Positions 56,459 to 64,000 of a stretch of 64,000 bases of DNA are shown piece by piece. The position numbers were made by a program, and so were the translations under genes. The stretch is from Vibrio qingdaonensis (lineage in GTDB: Bacteria; Pseudomonadota; Gammaproteobacteria; Enterobacterales; Vibrionaceae): NCBI RefSeq assembly GCF_026191675.1, contig NZ_JAKRRY010000001.1, positions 62,001 through 126,000 of the forward strand, in the 5' to 3' direction. Each line of letters opens with the position of its first letter. Within the stretch, counting starts at the first letter, position 1. A model generated the notes under the pieces. It was not told where the DNA came from, did no database searches, and was given only the letters and a program-made list of their open reading frames with translations.

Positions 56459-58585
56459 TTGAAATTGAACACGGTGCGTCGCCATTTATTAACCGTACTT
56501 GTGATGCTGATGTTCAGTTTGGGAATAATACTTCAAACCCCATTGGTCAAGGCAAGTGAAGCCAAGAAGGTTTATTTGGTCGCCGCCCATGAACACGATT
56601 TTTTAGCTCGCTTTATTTTTTCCACAATCGAACAACATAGCGACGCCACCTTCAAATACCTAGACTACCCCATCTTTAGTGAAAGGCTTACTGCTGTAGA
56701 GAACGGAGAACTAGATTTTGTCGCTAACATTACGTATACCCAAAGTAGAGTAAATCGGTTTTCATTTTCTCCGCCAACCAATATAGAGCCGACTTACGTA
56801 TTCAGCGTTGACGGCAAATCTTTTGATGCGCTTAACACCATTGGCACTACAATGGGCACGGCATTCACCGATATCATTCAAAAATACTACCCAGATAAAA
56901 GAGTCTTAGACTTCAACGATAACGACGTTGCGTTTGACGCAATGAATGCTGGATATATCGATGGCTACATAGGTACGTTCTTACAATTAGAAAATTTTTT
57001 AAATGCGGGCTTTAAACCCGTGCTAATTAATGATCAAGTTAGCATTCCGCCAGTGTCCATTATCACCAACAAAGTTGAAAATAATTCGTTGCTGAGCCTA
57101 TTTAGCGACATTATTTTACAAGAGCACGTACAAAAGCAATTAAGGCAATATGTTGAAGATTACATCAGTGACATCGCAATTAACCAGCTTAAACAAAAAA
57201 TTAAAGCCGCTAACCTAGATCTAAGCAGACCTATTACTATATACCTAAACCCACGCCAACCTTACGTATTTTCTGGGCCGGAAGGACAACCGAAAGGTAT
57301 CGCCGTAGACTTTGCAAAAGAAATATGCGCGCTTAATACTCTTACCTGCACATTTGATTATACTCCTGATGAGCCATGGTCGGCGAGTATAGAAAAACTC
57401 AAGCTCGGTGAGCGAGATGTAACGACCCCTATTGCCTCGTCAAGAGAACGACAGTCTTTCGCTTACTTTAGCCGACCATTTGACTCAATCGATGGCGTCA
57501 TCGCTAAACGAATTGGCTACAAAGAAAAGGTCCACAAGCACATCTCAGAACTGTTTGCTGAAAAGATAGGCGTCGTCGACAATGATATATTTGCAATCGT
57601 CACTCAGCGCCTACTTCCAAATAAGCGCCTCACTTATTACCCTGATACGCCTACCATGTTAGCTGGATTAGCGAATAACGAAATCAATTATGCGATTACA
57701 AATAGAGTGACGCTAAATAAAATGTTATTTGATAAGCACATATCCAATATCATTGAAGACCGATATTTTTATCCTTTCTATAGCTCTAAGCTTAGCTTTG
57801 GCTTCCCTAAAACTGAACGAGGGGAAGCACTCGCACGTTTATTTAATCGTACACTTGACTTCATTGATGCCGACAGCATCAACAAACGCTACCTACCACC
57901 TGCTAACTGGCGAGAACTTCACGAAAAAGAACAAGAAAGACAGCGTTTAGATGTGATCATCGCATTACTTGTGTTGTTGGTATTGGTGTGTGTCTTTTTC
58001 TGGTTAGTTACCCATCATCGAGCAAATCGAGATGCCTTGACCAAACTTAAAAACCGTCACGCGCTAAATCGCATTCGAAAGCAAGCTTTAGGCAAAGGGA
58101 ACTATCTCATTTATATTGACCTAAACAAGTTTAAACACATTAACGACACCTATGGGCATAACGTAGGCGATCAAGTGCTACGTTGCTATACCAAACATCT
58201 TAATCAGATCATTAAGGGCGATATCTATCGAATTGGTGGAGATGAGTTTGTTATCATCAGCAATCTGTCTGGTAAACGACTTGATGATATTTTACCAAGC
58301 TTAGAGTCCTTTGACTTTTTATTGCGTGGCAAGAATACCACACTTCCCTTATCCACATCTGTAGGTGTATTTCTACCCGACACCAGTAGCCTAAGCATCA
58401 AACAATTACTCATCTACACCGATTTCGCGATGTACGAAGCTAAAAATGACCCGAACAAGCAGAGTGTAGTGGTAGATAAGCAGAAACTACACGAACTTAT
58501 CGCAATACACGAGCCGATGCTGCGTAATCGACGAACCCGAGCAGCCTCTTCCAAATATAACGCGAATACCTCTCCGCACTTGTAA
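56459..58585 (+). CDS. Diguanylate cyclase with tandem periplasmic binding-protein sensors (CdgH-like)
   Basis: 708 residues. A signal/TM anchor (about 9-31) is followed by two SBP_bac_3 domains in tandem (about 36-240 and 243-485), a TM helix (about 495-518), and a GGDEF domain with GGDEF at residues 593-597 and DLNKFKHINDTYGHNVGD. The layout is that of V. cholerae CdgH (VC1067), whose sensors bind L-arginine. The four residues before the five-residue spacer to GGDEF are IIKG, so there is no RxxD inhibitory site. Starts at TTG (56459, after GGGGGG); a second TTG two codons on (56465) is equally spaced. Confidence 0.85.
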   Translation: MKLNTVRRHLLTVLVMLMFSLGIILQTPLVKASEAKKVYLVAAHEHDFLARFIFSTIEQHSDATFKYLDYPIFSERLTAVENGELDFVANITYTQSRVNRFSFSPPTNIEPTYVFSVDGKSFDALNTIGTTMGTAFTDIIQKYYPDKRVLDFNDNDVAFDAMNAGYIDGYIGTFLQLENFLNAGFKPVLINDQVSIPPVSIITNKVENNSLLSLFSDIILQEHVQKQLRQYVEDYISDIAINQLKQKIKAANLDLSRPITIYLNPRQPYVFSGPEGQPKGIAVDFAKEICALNTLTCTFDYTPDEPWSASIEKLKLGERDVTTPIASSRERQSFAYFSRPFDSIDGVIAKRIGYKEKVHKHISELFAEKIGVVDNDIFAIVTQRLLPNKRLTYYPDTPTMLAGLANNEINYAITNRVTLNKMLFDKHISNIIEDRYFYPFYSSKLSFGFPKTERGEALARLFNRTLDFIDADSINKRYLPPANWRELHEKEQERQRLDVIIALLVLLVLVCVFFWLVTHHRANRDALTKLKNRHALNRIRKQALGKGNYLIYIDLNKFKHINDTYGHNVGDQVLRCYTKHLNQIIKGDIYRIGGDEFVIISNLSGKRLDDILPSLESFDFLLRGKNTTLPLSTSVGVFLPDTSSLSIKQLLIYTDFAMYEAKNDPNKQSVVVDKQKLHELIAIHEPMLRNRRTRAASSKYNANTSPHL

Positions 58586-58926
58586 TGCCATGGTGCGCAT
58601 TACCACTAGAGTGACAGCGTCACTTCATCATATGCCTTTTCATTTTCAAAAGCTTAATTTACGATACTGCGATCGGTTAAAAATATGGCATACTTCCCAC
58701 TTGTGCGGTCACCGTGAACACATCGCGTTAAGCCAGTTAAGCATTTAAATAAATACGTAACTCATCTTCGTGTAGATGAAGTCCGCGGCATTTCCTAACG
58801 GTATCCATCACTATGTTGTTTAACCCATTACTGAATCAACCTCGTATTCATTGACGTCCTTTCTCATCAAATGGGGCGTGGCAACTCACTCGTTGTTTAA
58901 CGCAGTTAGATAGAAAAATAGGAAAG
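58586..58926. other. 341-bp gap, no gene seen
   Basis: Holds a short hairpin TCATCT (58762-58767) / AGATGA (58774-58779). No open frame, riboswitch or attC site is supported. The right end carries AGGAAAG before the acetyltransferase ATG. Confidence 0.5.
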
Positions 58927-59580
58927 ATGATGACGAATAAACATTGGTCGAAGTTCCAGCTTTTGCATGATGTCGTGCAAAACGAAAACATTCAGATTAA
59001 AGGAAAACACAGCTACTACAGCGATTGTTGGGATAACGGCTTCGAAGAATCCGTAATTCGATACTTACACGGTGATGCAGTCAGTAAGAAGTGGGATCCG
59101 CGTTGGGCGATAGACAAGCTTTACATCGGTGACTATGTCTGTATTGCAGCAGAAGCAATCATTCTTATGGGCGGGAATCATAACCACAGATCAGACTGGT
59201 TTTGCCTCTACCCATTTATGGAAGACATAGAGCAGTCATACCAAAGTAAAGGGCCAACAACAATACACGATGCCGTTTGGTTGGGAATGCGCTGCATGAT
59301 CATGCCCGGAGTCACTATTGGTGAAGGTGCCATAGTCGCCGCCAACAGCGTGGTCACCAAAGATGTTGAACCGTATAGCGTTGTTGCTGGCTCACCTGCA
59401 AAACACGTTAAGTATCGTTTTGATAGCGATACCGTTGCAACATTGCTATCGCTAAATATCTACAGCTGGTCGGAAGAAAAATTTACGGCTCTCAGATCCT
59501 ATTTGTGTAGTTCAGAGTTATCTCAACTCCAGCAAGCCATTAATGATTACGACCTCACGAGCTCAAAATTAATTCGATAA
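58927..59580 (+). CDS. CatB-like xenobiotic O-acetyltransferase (left-handed beta-helix)
   Basis: 217 residues. Hexapeptide repeats (IYIGDYVCIAAEAIILMGG, VWLGMRCMIMPGVTIGEGAIV, AANSVVTKDVEPYSVVAGSP) and GNHNHRSDW with a likely catalytic His match the XAT class (CatB, Vat). Some of these confer resistance to chloramphenicol or streptogramins, others modify polysaccharides; chromosomal copies are usually of unknown substrate. No mobile element or integron attC is adjacent. Confidence 0.82.
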   Translation: MMTNKHWSKFQLLHDVVQNENIQIKGKHSYYSDCWDNGFEESVIRYLHGDAVSKKWDPRWAIDKLYIGDYVCIAAEAIILMGGNHNHRSDWFCLYPFMEDIEQSYQSKGPTTIHDAVWLGMRCMIMPGVTIGEGAIVAANSVVTKDVEPYSVVAGSPAKHVKYRFDSDTVATLLSLNIYSWSEEKFTALRSYLCSSELSQLQQAINDYDLTSSKLIR

Positions 59581-59813
59581 CGTGACCAATGCTGTCAATC
59601 AGATCCCTCTAATCCAATAGAAGACGACGTGCCGGTTGGCTACATTAGCGAATCGGCGCTTTTACTATACTCACCCCAGCGTATCGTCATTAGGCTTGAC
59701 TCAGCACAAATTAAAAGTAACAACGGTAATTATGAAAATTAGCACCTGCATCAATACTCGGCTTACTTAAACACGCTATATTTTTTGCTTGTTAAGAGGG
59801 TATTTCAATCACC

Positions 59814-60089
59814 ATGCAAAAATCACAGATTCAGCGGACAATCGAAAATTTCACATCCATTGAACAAGCTCTCGACTACTTTGAAATTGGCTTTGATAGT
59901 CGTTTTATAAACGCAAACCGTCTCCAACTGGTCAAACGCTTTAATGGTTATTTATTACTAGACAAACCTGACGATTGGTTCTCTGCACGACGAGCGTTGA
60001 AAAATGCGTACTGTAAAGTCCAGCGTAGTCTCTTAGATAAACACACCCGCTCCGCGTGCCGAGGCTGTACATCATGCCAAAGAAGATAA
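59814..60089 (+). CDS. NifW-like small protein with C-terminal CxxCxxC
   Basis: 91 residues. The core EQALDYFEIGFDSRFINANR-LQLVKRFNGYL (about residues 17-48) and the following AYxxxQRSLLD helix match the nitrogenase-stabilising NifW pattern (SAEDFFxxLGVPYDxxVVNVNRLHILKRF). NifW has no catalytic function and helps MoFe protein assembly in diazotrophs. Here no nif genes are near, and the protein ends in ACRGCTSCQRR, a CxxCxxC tail, not recalled for classical NifW. Related proteins are annotated in other vibrios. It may bind a metal cluster; real function unknown. Confidence 0.6.
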   Translation: MQKSQIQRTIENFTSIEQALDYFEIGFDSRFINANRLQLVKRFNGYLLLDKPDDWFSARRALKNAYCKVQRSLLDKHTRSACRGCTSCQRR

Positions 60090-60134
60090 GGTGATACCGC
60101 AACCACCACCTACGTCCATCAAGAACACACCAAG

Positions 60135-60172
60135 AACCTCAATAGCCACAGAGTTCTTAGGTTATTGAGGTT
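60135..60172 (-). terminator. Hairpin downstream of DctP gene
   Basis: AACCTCAATA (60135-60144) / TATTGAGGTT (60163-60172), perfect 10 bp. An alternative pairing AAGAAC/GTTCTT (60132-60137 / 60153-60158) is mutually exclusive with it. Little T-run; either the 3' end of dctP or part of the region after the NifW-like gene. Confidence 0.45.
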
Positions 60173-60256
60173 TGCTCGCATTTATACGTAACGATGGAAG
60201 CATCACTATTCACAGCTTGGCTCAAAACGGAATCAGCACTTCACGCCACAAACGTA

Positions 60257-61336
60257 CTAATTTTGATCGTTTAGATACGCTTGAAGTGACATATTGGTCC
60301 ACTCACGCATTTTGGCTAAATAATTCGCCTGCGAGTCCAGTATTTCTTTCGCTAGCTCATCATTATCAGCTTGTTCTTTAAGCAACGTTCCATTTGCCTG
60401 TTTAAGCTCATTAATGACTTCAGGTGGAAAGCTGCGTACTTTAATATTGGGATACTCCGTACTCATCTTCGACCAACTTTGTGCGTTTTCGTGTAACGCT
60501 TGAGTGTACATATCAAACGCCGCGACACGGAATGACGTTTCTAAGATTATTCTTAAATCTTCTGGTAGTTCAGCCCACACCTTTTTATTCACTAAAAACT
60601 GTGTTTCTGACCCAGGTTCATGCCATGCGGTGTAATAGTAAGGGGCTATTTTTTGGAAACCCATTCTTAGATCGAATGCAGGCCCCACCCATTCAAGAGC
60701 ATCAATAGTGCCACGCTCGAGAGAAGTATATAATTCACCGGGAGCGATATTGGTAGGCTTTGCGCCAACCTTGGCTAACACTTCGCCAGCAAAACCGGGA
60801 ATACGCATTTTCAGACCTTGCAGATCTTCAATAGAATTTATTTCCTTTTTAAACCAGCCTCCCATTTGAATGTCTGAGTTACCACCAGGGAAAGACAATA
60901 GATTGTGAGGAGCATACACCTGCTGCATTAACTCGATACCACCACCATGATAGAACCACGAATATTGCTCCATGGTTGTCATACCAAACGGCATCGACGA
61001 AAAGTACAGTGTATTGGGAACCTTACCTTTCCAATAATAAGAGCTGGAATGCCCTAAATCATACTGACCTGATTTGACCATATCAAAGACACCAAGAGGC
61101 GCTTTATGTTTGTTCGCAGAGTCAATACGAATGATCAGGCGACCATTTGACATTTCTTTGGCAAGCTTCGCCATGTTTTTACTCGCGTCGCCAAGGATAG
61201 GAGTATTAGGTCCCCAAGTTTCAGCGAGTTTTAAGCGGTACACTTTGTCGTCGGCCTGCACTGATGCGATACCTAGCGATACGCACCCCGCAACCACTAG
61301 CGCACTCATTCGTCGAATGGTTTTTTTGAATTCCAT
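60257..61336 (-). CDS. TRAP transporter periplasmic binding protein (DctP family), orphan
   Basis: 359 residues, with a signal peptide (1-~28, ends SVQA). DctP fold with LKMRIPGFAGEVLAKVGA and the ligand-contacting PGELYTSLERGTIDALEWVGP; WVGPAFDLRMGFQKIAPYYY resembles TakP, which binds 2-oxo acids, so an alpha-keto or related acid is a guess. DctQ and DctM permease genes are not in the window, so it would have to pair with ones elsewhere or be a leftover. Confidence 0.88.
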   Translation of the reverse strand: MEFKKTIRRMSALVVAGCVSLGIASVQADDKVYRLKLAETWGPNTPILGDASKNMAKLAKEMSNGRLIIRIDSANKHKAPLGVFDMVKSGQYDLGHSSSYYWKGKVPNTLYFSSMPFGMTTMEQYSWFYHGGGIELMQQVYAPHNLLSFPGGNSDIQMGGWFKKEINSIEDLQGLKMRIPGFAGEVLAKVGAKPTNIAPGELYTSLERGTIDALEWVGPAFDLRMGFQKIAPYYYTAWHEPGSETQFLVNKKVWAELPEDLRIILETSFRVAAFDMYTQALHENAQSWSKMSTEYPNIKVRSFPPEVINELKQANGTLLKEQADNDELAKEILDSQANYLAKMREWTNMSLQAYLNDQN

Positions 61337-62066
61337 TTCTAATGTTCCTTTATCATTATTGAATAGCTACACCACAATGCTTGTTAACGCTATGTATGTC
61401 AAAGTGTTATGGAACGCCAAAATGTTGCACCTTGAAGGAGGATTTACCTATAGACATATCGACTTCCAAAGGAATTAACTAGAAATCCACTTATCGTTAC
61501 CTTTCTCATCTGAACCTATGGCGGTTTCTAAGCAACCTTCATATGAAAAATTGACGCCTGTATCACGCTCCATTCAACAAGGTCGCTAAATTAGGTAGAT
61601 AAATTCATCAAACAAGGTAAACAACTGTGGAAAGACGACGAAGAAGCTTCATCGAACGAATATTTGCGAAAAAGAAATACCTCTATGCTAACCAAGTCAT
61701 CTATGTCTATCGCTGGCAGTAATAACATTTATAGATCACATTAGGTGTTACTTATCGACCCCGATGACGATAGACCTAAAAAAGACAACATAATACACCT
61801 TTGGCTAGGCACCCGCCCATAGGGATTGGGCACCCTCAGTTGATTTATTCGTAAATATAAGCTCTAAACAAGCACGGCAAACAATCCTCATACTCAACAC
61901 TTTTATTATTGAACTACACTCATATTTAAAGCACAGCCAATGATTATTTATCCCCCAATAAGCCTTGCATATAATACTAATTATCGGCTTTATCATTATT
62001 GCTATAGTGTTTAAACGTTAGGTCTGTTAAAAAGAACCATTCCTATTTTCTTAACGATATCGCTTT
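61337..62066. other. 730-bp gap, apparently decayed sequence
   Basis: No intact gene. A 32-codon minus-strand frame (61475-61573) reads like a piece of a protein but is preceded by a stop and has no Shine-Dalgarno, and a plus-strand fragment (near 61606-61750) also shows coding-like composition. The right end holds the lysE promoter region; no clear -35/-10 was identified. Looks like a degraded gene or junction of former inserted DNA. Confidence 0.4.
61475..61573 (-). pseudogene. Short coding relic, unidentified
   Basis: 32-codon frame with MERDTGVNFSYEGC at its start and SDEKGNDKWISS at its end, which looks like genuine protein sequence. A stop codon immediately precedes its ATG and no ribosome binding site is seen. 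Family not recognised; treated as a possible remnant. Confidence 0.2.
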
Positions 62067-62687
62067 ATGACTTGGTCTACGCTAACTATTTTTATTCCGA
62101 CTTTTTTCTTTGTCTCTATAACGCCCGGGATGTGTATGACGCTTGCACTGACGATGGGAATGAGTATTGGATACCGACGAACTTTATGGATGATGATTGG
62201 CGAGCTTGTTGGCGTCGCGCTGGTCGCACTGGCAGCCATACTGGGTGTCGCTGCTGTTATGCTAAGGTACCCAGATATATTTGTGGTATTTAAAACCGTC
62301 GGTGCGAGTTATCTATTTTATCTTGGCATTCAAATGTGGCGCTCAAAAGGCAAGCTTGCTATTTCAACCGATTCAACCAATGAAAAAGCACACAACGACT
62401 GGGACTTAGTCATGCAGGGTTTTGTCACTGCCATTGCTAACCCGAAAGGCTGGGCTTTCATGATCTCGCTATTACCACCGTTTATCGACCAATCCCAACC
62501 TATGGCTGGACAAGTGTCTATCATGCTTGGAATCATCCTTCTAAGTGAGTTCGTCTGTATGACGATCTATGCCACTGGCGGCAAAGGGTTAAAACGTACA
62601 CTTGGGAACGCAAACAACGTACAGACCATGAATCGTATCGCTGGCACATTAATGTGTGGCGTCGGGATATGGCTCTTCTTAGGTTAA
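62067..62687 (+). CDS. LysE/RhtB-family amino acid exporter
   Basis: 206 residues, six TM helices. The RhtB signature FVSITPGMCMTLALTMGMSIG with its Pro-Gly, and the central AIANPKGWAFMISLLPPFI, are clear. Exports amino acids or homoserine lactone-type compounds; substrate cannot be told. Starts at ATG 62067. A terminator separates it from the convergent gene. Confidence 0.87.
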   Translation: MTWSTLTIFIPTFFFVSITPGMCMTLALTMGMSIGYRRTLWMMIGELVGVALVALAAILGVAAVMLRYPDIFVVFKTVGASYLFYLGIQMWRSKGKLAISTDSTNEKAHNDWDLVMQGFVTAIANPKGWAFMISLLPPFIDQSQPMAGQVSIMLGIILLSEFVCMTIYATGGKGLKRTLGNANNVQTMNRIAGTLMCGVGIWLFLG

Positions 62688-62691
62688 AATA

Positions 62692-62714
62692 AAGGCTCCT
62701 ATATTAGGAGCCTT
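62692..62714. terminator. Bidirectional terminator, lysE / hypothetical
   Basis: AAGGCTCCT (62692-62700) / AGGAGCCTT (62706-62714), 5-nt loop. Confidence 0.85.
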
Positions 62715-62720
62715 ACCCTT

Positions 62721-64000
62721 TTATTGAGTCACCCCGGCAATCACCGCTGGCTCCCCCTCTACCAAAGGCATACTGCCAATATCAGCGCCACCCGTAACTG
62801 ACGTCGGCACATCAACAGCTGGATCTTGCAGAGTTAGTGTACTGCACTCAGAACTGGATAGTGGCGTCATCAATTCTTCGATTTCTCGTGCTTTAATCAC
62901 ATATTGCTGAGCGCCTCCCATTAACACACCATCATTGATAGAGAATGCCGCACGATAATGGCTACTCTCACCACTTTTGATACTTGGAATCCCCCATAAG
63001 TCTCCATTCCCACCGTAATTAATCATAAAAGTTTGACTAGCATAATCGCCAGCATCACCGCTACGGTCATTGAGTGAACGGTGGATATAACTAAATTGAA
63101 TGGGTCGATCAAAACTAACAATATCGCCATTACTGTCTTGTACGGTCGTCAAATGATTCCACTCGTTGACTCCGGTTTCCCAGACATAAAACTCTTGAAC
63201 GATTTGGGGGTCATACATTTTCCACGAGTCCGTTACCGATTGACTTGAAAGTACCATAGGGCCCGTTCTTACCCCCCAATGGTGAGGCGTCGATTCTAAC
63301 ATGGTTGTGGTAACAGCAGAGTCAAACGCAACTCGCTCGCCACTTGCGACACTAACCAGTGTTAACGCATTATCGCCACTAATTGAGTAGGTATAATTGT
63401 ACGGCGCATCATTACCTGTTTCAAATGGGCTACTTTCCCCCCAATACTCGGCAATATGTTGCGGATCTATGTTACCCGTTGGGCAATTATCATAACAAGT
63501 GAGCGTGATAGTGCCGTTGTTTGGTATTTGCGCATCACCGTTTTGGGAACCGTCGATAAACGTTTGCACATAAAAAGTAATGTTGTCTTCACCACTTAAA
63601 TACTTCACTTCTCCACCAAGTTGTTCCGAATACATATGAAGACTGTCGTATGCATTTAACGAAATAGTAATCGGTGTATCAAGTTGCTCAATGCTTGGAC
63701 CATTCTCTTGCCAAGATAGCTTACCTATTTTCACAAATTGTTGATTACTATAATTCACGACCCATTGATCAAATGAACCATTTTGATATACCTCATCATC
63801 CCAATATTGGAATTCAATGCCCGTAAGCTCAGTTAGCGCCAAGGACTTGACACTATTTTTGATAAGGCGCCCCGGCGCTGTGATAATCGAGAGTGACTCT
63901 TGCTGGTTATCACTCTCTCTGATCACAGCATCACCGTTACTGAACTGATGGCCACTCTCAGTCCAAACCCCCCAATACCCTACAAACCCATAACTATCGG
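62721..64000 (-). CDS. C-terminal part of an unrecognised repetitive protein (5' truncated by window)
   Basis: The minus-strand frame stays open past the apparent GTG at 63926 up to the window edge, so only the last ~425 residues are seen. They are rich in Trp, Tyr, Gly, Ser, Thr and Asn, poor in Lys, beta-rich in appearance. Similar phrases recur (YGFVGYWGVWTESG near the edge; ALTELTGIEFQYWDDEVYQNG; AEYWGESSPFETG), suggesting repeated modules. Two cysteines sit in TCYDNCPTG. No catalytic motif. It ends VEGEPAVIAGVTQ. Probably exported or surface-located, but the signal region is outside the window. Confidence 0.75.
   Translation of the reverse strand, partial: DSYGFVGYWGVWTESGHQFSNGDAVIRESDNQQESLSIITAPGRLIKNSVKSLALTELTGIEFQYWDDEVYQNGSFDQWVVNYSNQQFVKIGKLSWQENGPSIEQLDTPITISLNAYDSLHMYSEQLGGEVKYLSGEDNITFYVQTFIDGSQNGDAQIPNNGTITLTCYDNCPTGNIDPQHIAEYWGESSPFETGNDAPYNYTYSISGDNALTLVSVASGERVAFDSAVTTTMLESTPHHWGVRTGPMVLSSQSVTDSWKMYDPQIVQEFYVWETGVNEWNHLTTVQDSNGDIVSFDRPIQFSYIHRSLNDRSGDAGDYASQTFMINYGGNGDLWGIPSIKSGESSHYRAAFSINDGVLMGGAQQYVIKAREIEELMTPLSSSECSTLTLQDPAVDVPTSVTGGADIGSMPLVEGEPAVIAGVTQ

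Noticed and set aside
58893..58915. Integron attC-like ends (GTTTAAC ... GTTAGAT) next to a CatB-like gene
   Set aside because: The two core sites are almost adjacent, not 57 or more bases apart, and no L-boxes are found; a chance match.

Overview
The window reads as chromosomal DNA of a marine gammaproteobacterium of the family Vibrionaceae, most likely a Vibrio. The reasons are the moderately AT-rich composition, the gene families, and conserved local orders: yccA-tusE-acyP-rlmI, yohJ-yohK-cdd-purT, relV-ihfA-pheT-pheS and phaB-phaA-phaP-phaC. relV, a small alarmone synthetase described in Vibrio cholerae, lies next to ihfA as it does there. No rRNA, tRNA, CRISPR array, prophage or intact insertion sequence was found. 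Most of the window is core chromosome with a few accessory patches.

Layout. 0-6.4 kb: the end of letB (lipid-transport MCE protein), rsmF, a structured gene-free stretch ending in a strong terminator (possible sRNA), a CvfB-type S1 RNA-binding protein and a divergent unknown membrane protein. 6.4-11 kb: a hotdog-fold protein, a PEP-synthase C-terminal fragment divergent from DAHP synthase, yajQ and a shortened siroheme synthase. 11-15.7 kb: an aapJQMP-type L-amino-acid ABC transporter whose binding-protein gene carries a frameshift. 15.8-18.9 kb: yccA, tusE, acyP, rlmI. 19-21.2 kb: an outer-membrane TolC/LapE-like protein with an OmpA partner. 21.3-27.5 kb: a DUF2750 protein, queC, queE, yidA, yegS, a dicarboxylate/amino acid symporter and an FKBP-like protein.

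27.8-32.1 kb is a complete polyhydroxybutyrate operon, phaB-phaA-phaP-phaC, with a terminator-like hairpin between phaP and phaC. 32.7-37.1 kb holds a chemoreceptor divergent from a hybrid histidine kinase. 37.5-44.1 kb: sbcB, yohJK, cdd, purT (with a clear PurR operator) and a MocR-type regulator. 44.2-51.5 kb: a small membrane protein, tpm, relV, ihfA, pheT, pheS and a methyltransferase. 51.7-58.6 kb: a Kef-type antiporter with its oxidoreductase partner, a MATE exporter, a rhodanese and a CdgH-like diguanylate cyclase. 58.9-64 kb is more accessory: a CatB-like acetyltransferase, a NifW-like small protein, an orphan TRAP binding protein, a decayed stretch, a LysE exporter and the C-terminal part of an unrecognised repetitive protein cut by the window edge.

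The most interesting items are the possible sRNA at 3.73-4.07 kb, the PEP-synthase fragment with altered catalytic residues next to a PEP-consuming enzyme, the apparent export signal on RelV, a NifW-like protein with a CxxCxxC tail, the terminator inside the pha operon, and a scatter of short imperfect tandem duplications (10-22 bp units) in intergenic DNA. No clearly new multi-gene system could be demonstrated from sequence alone.
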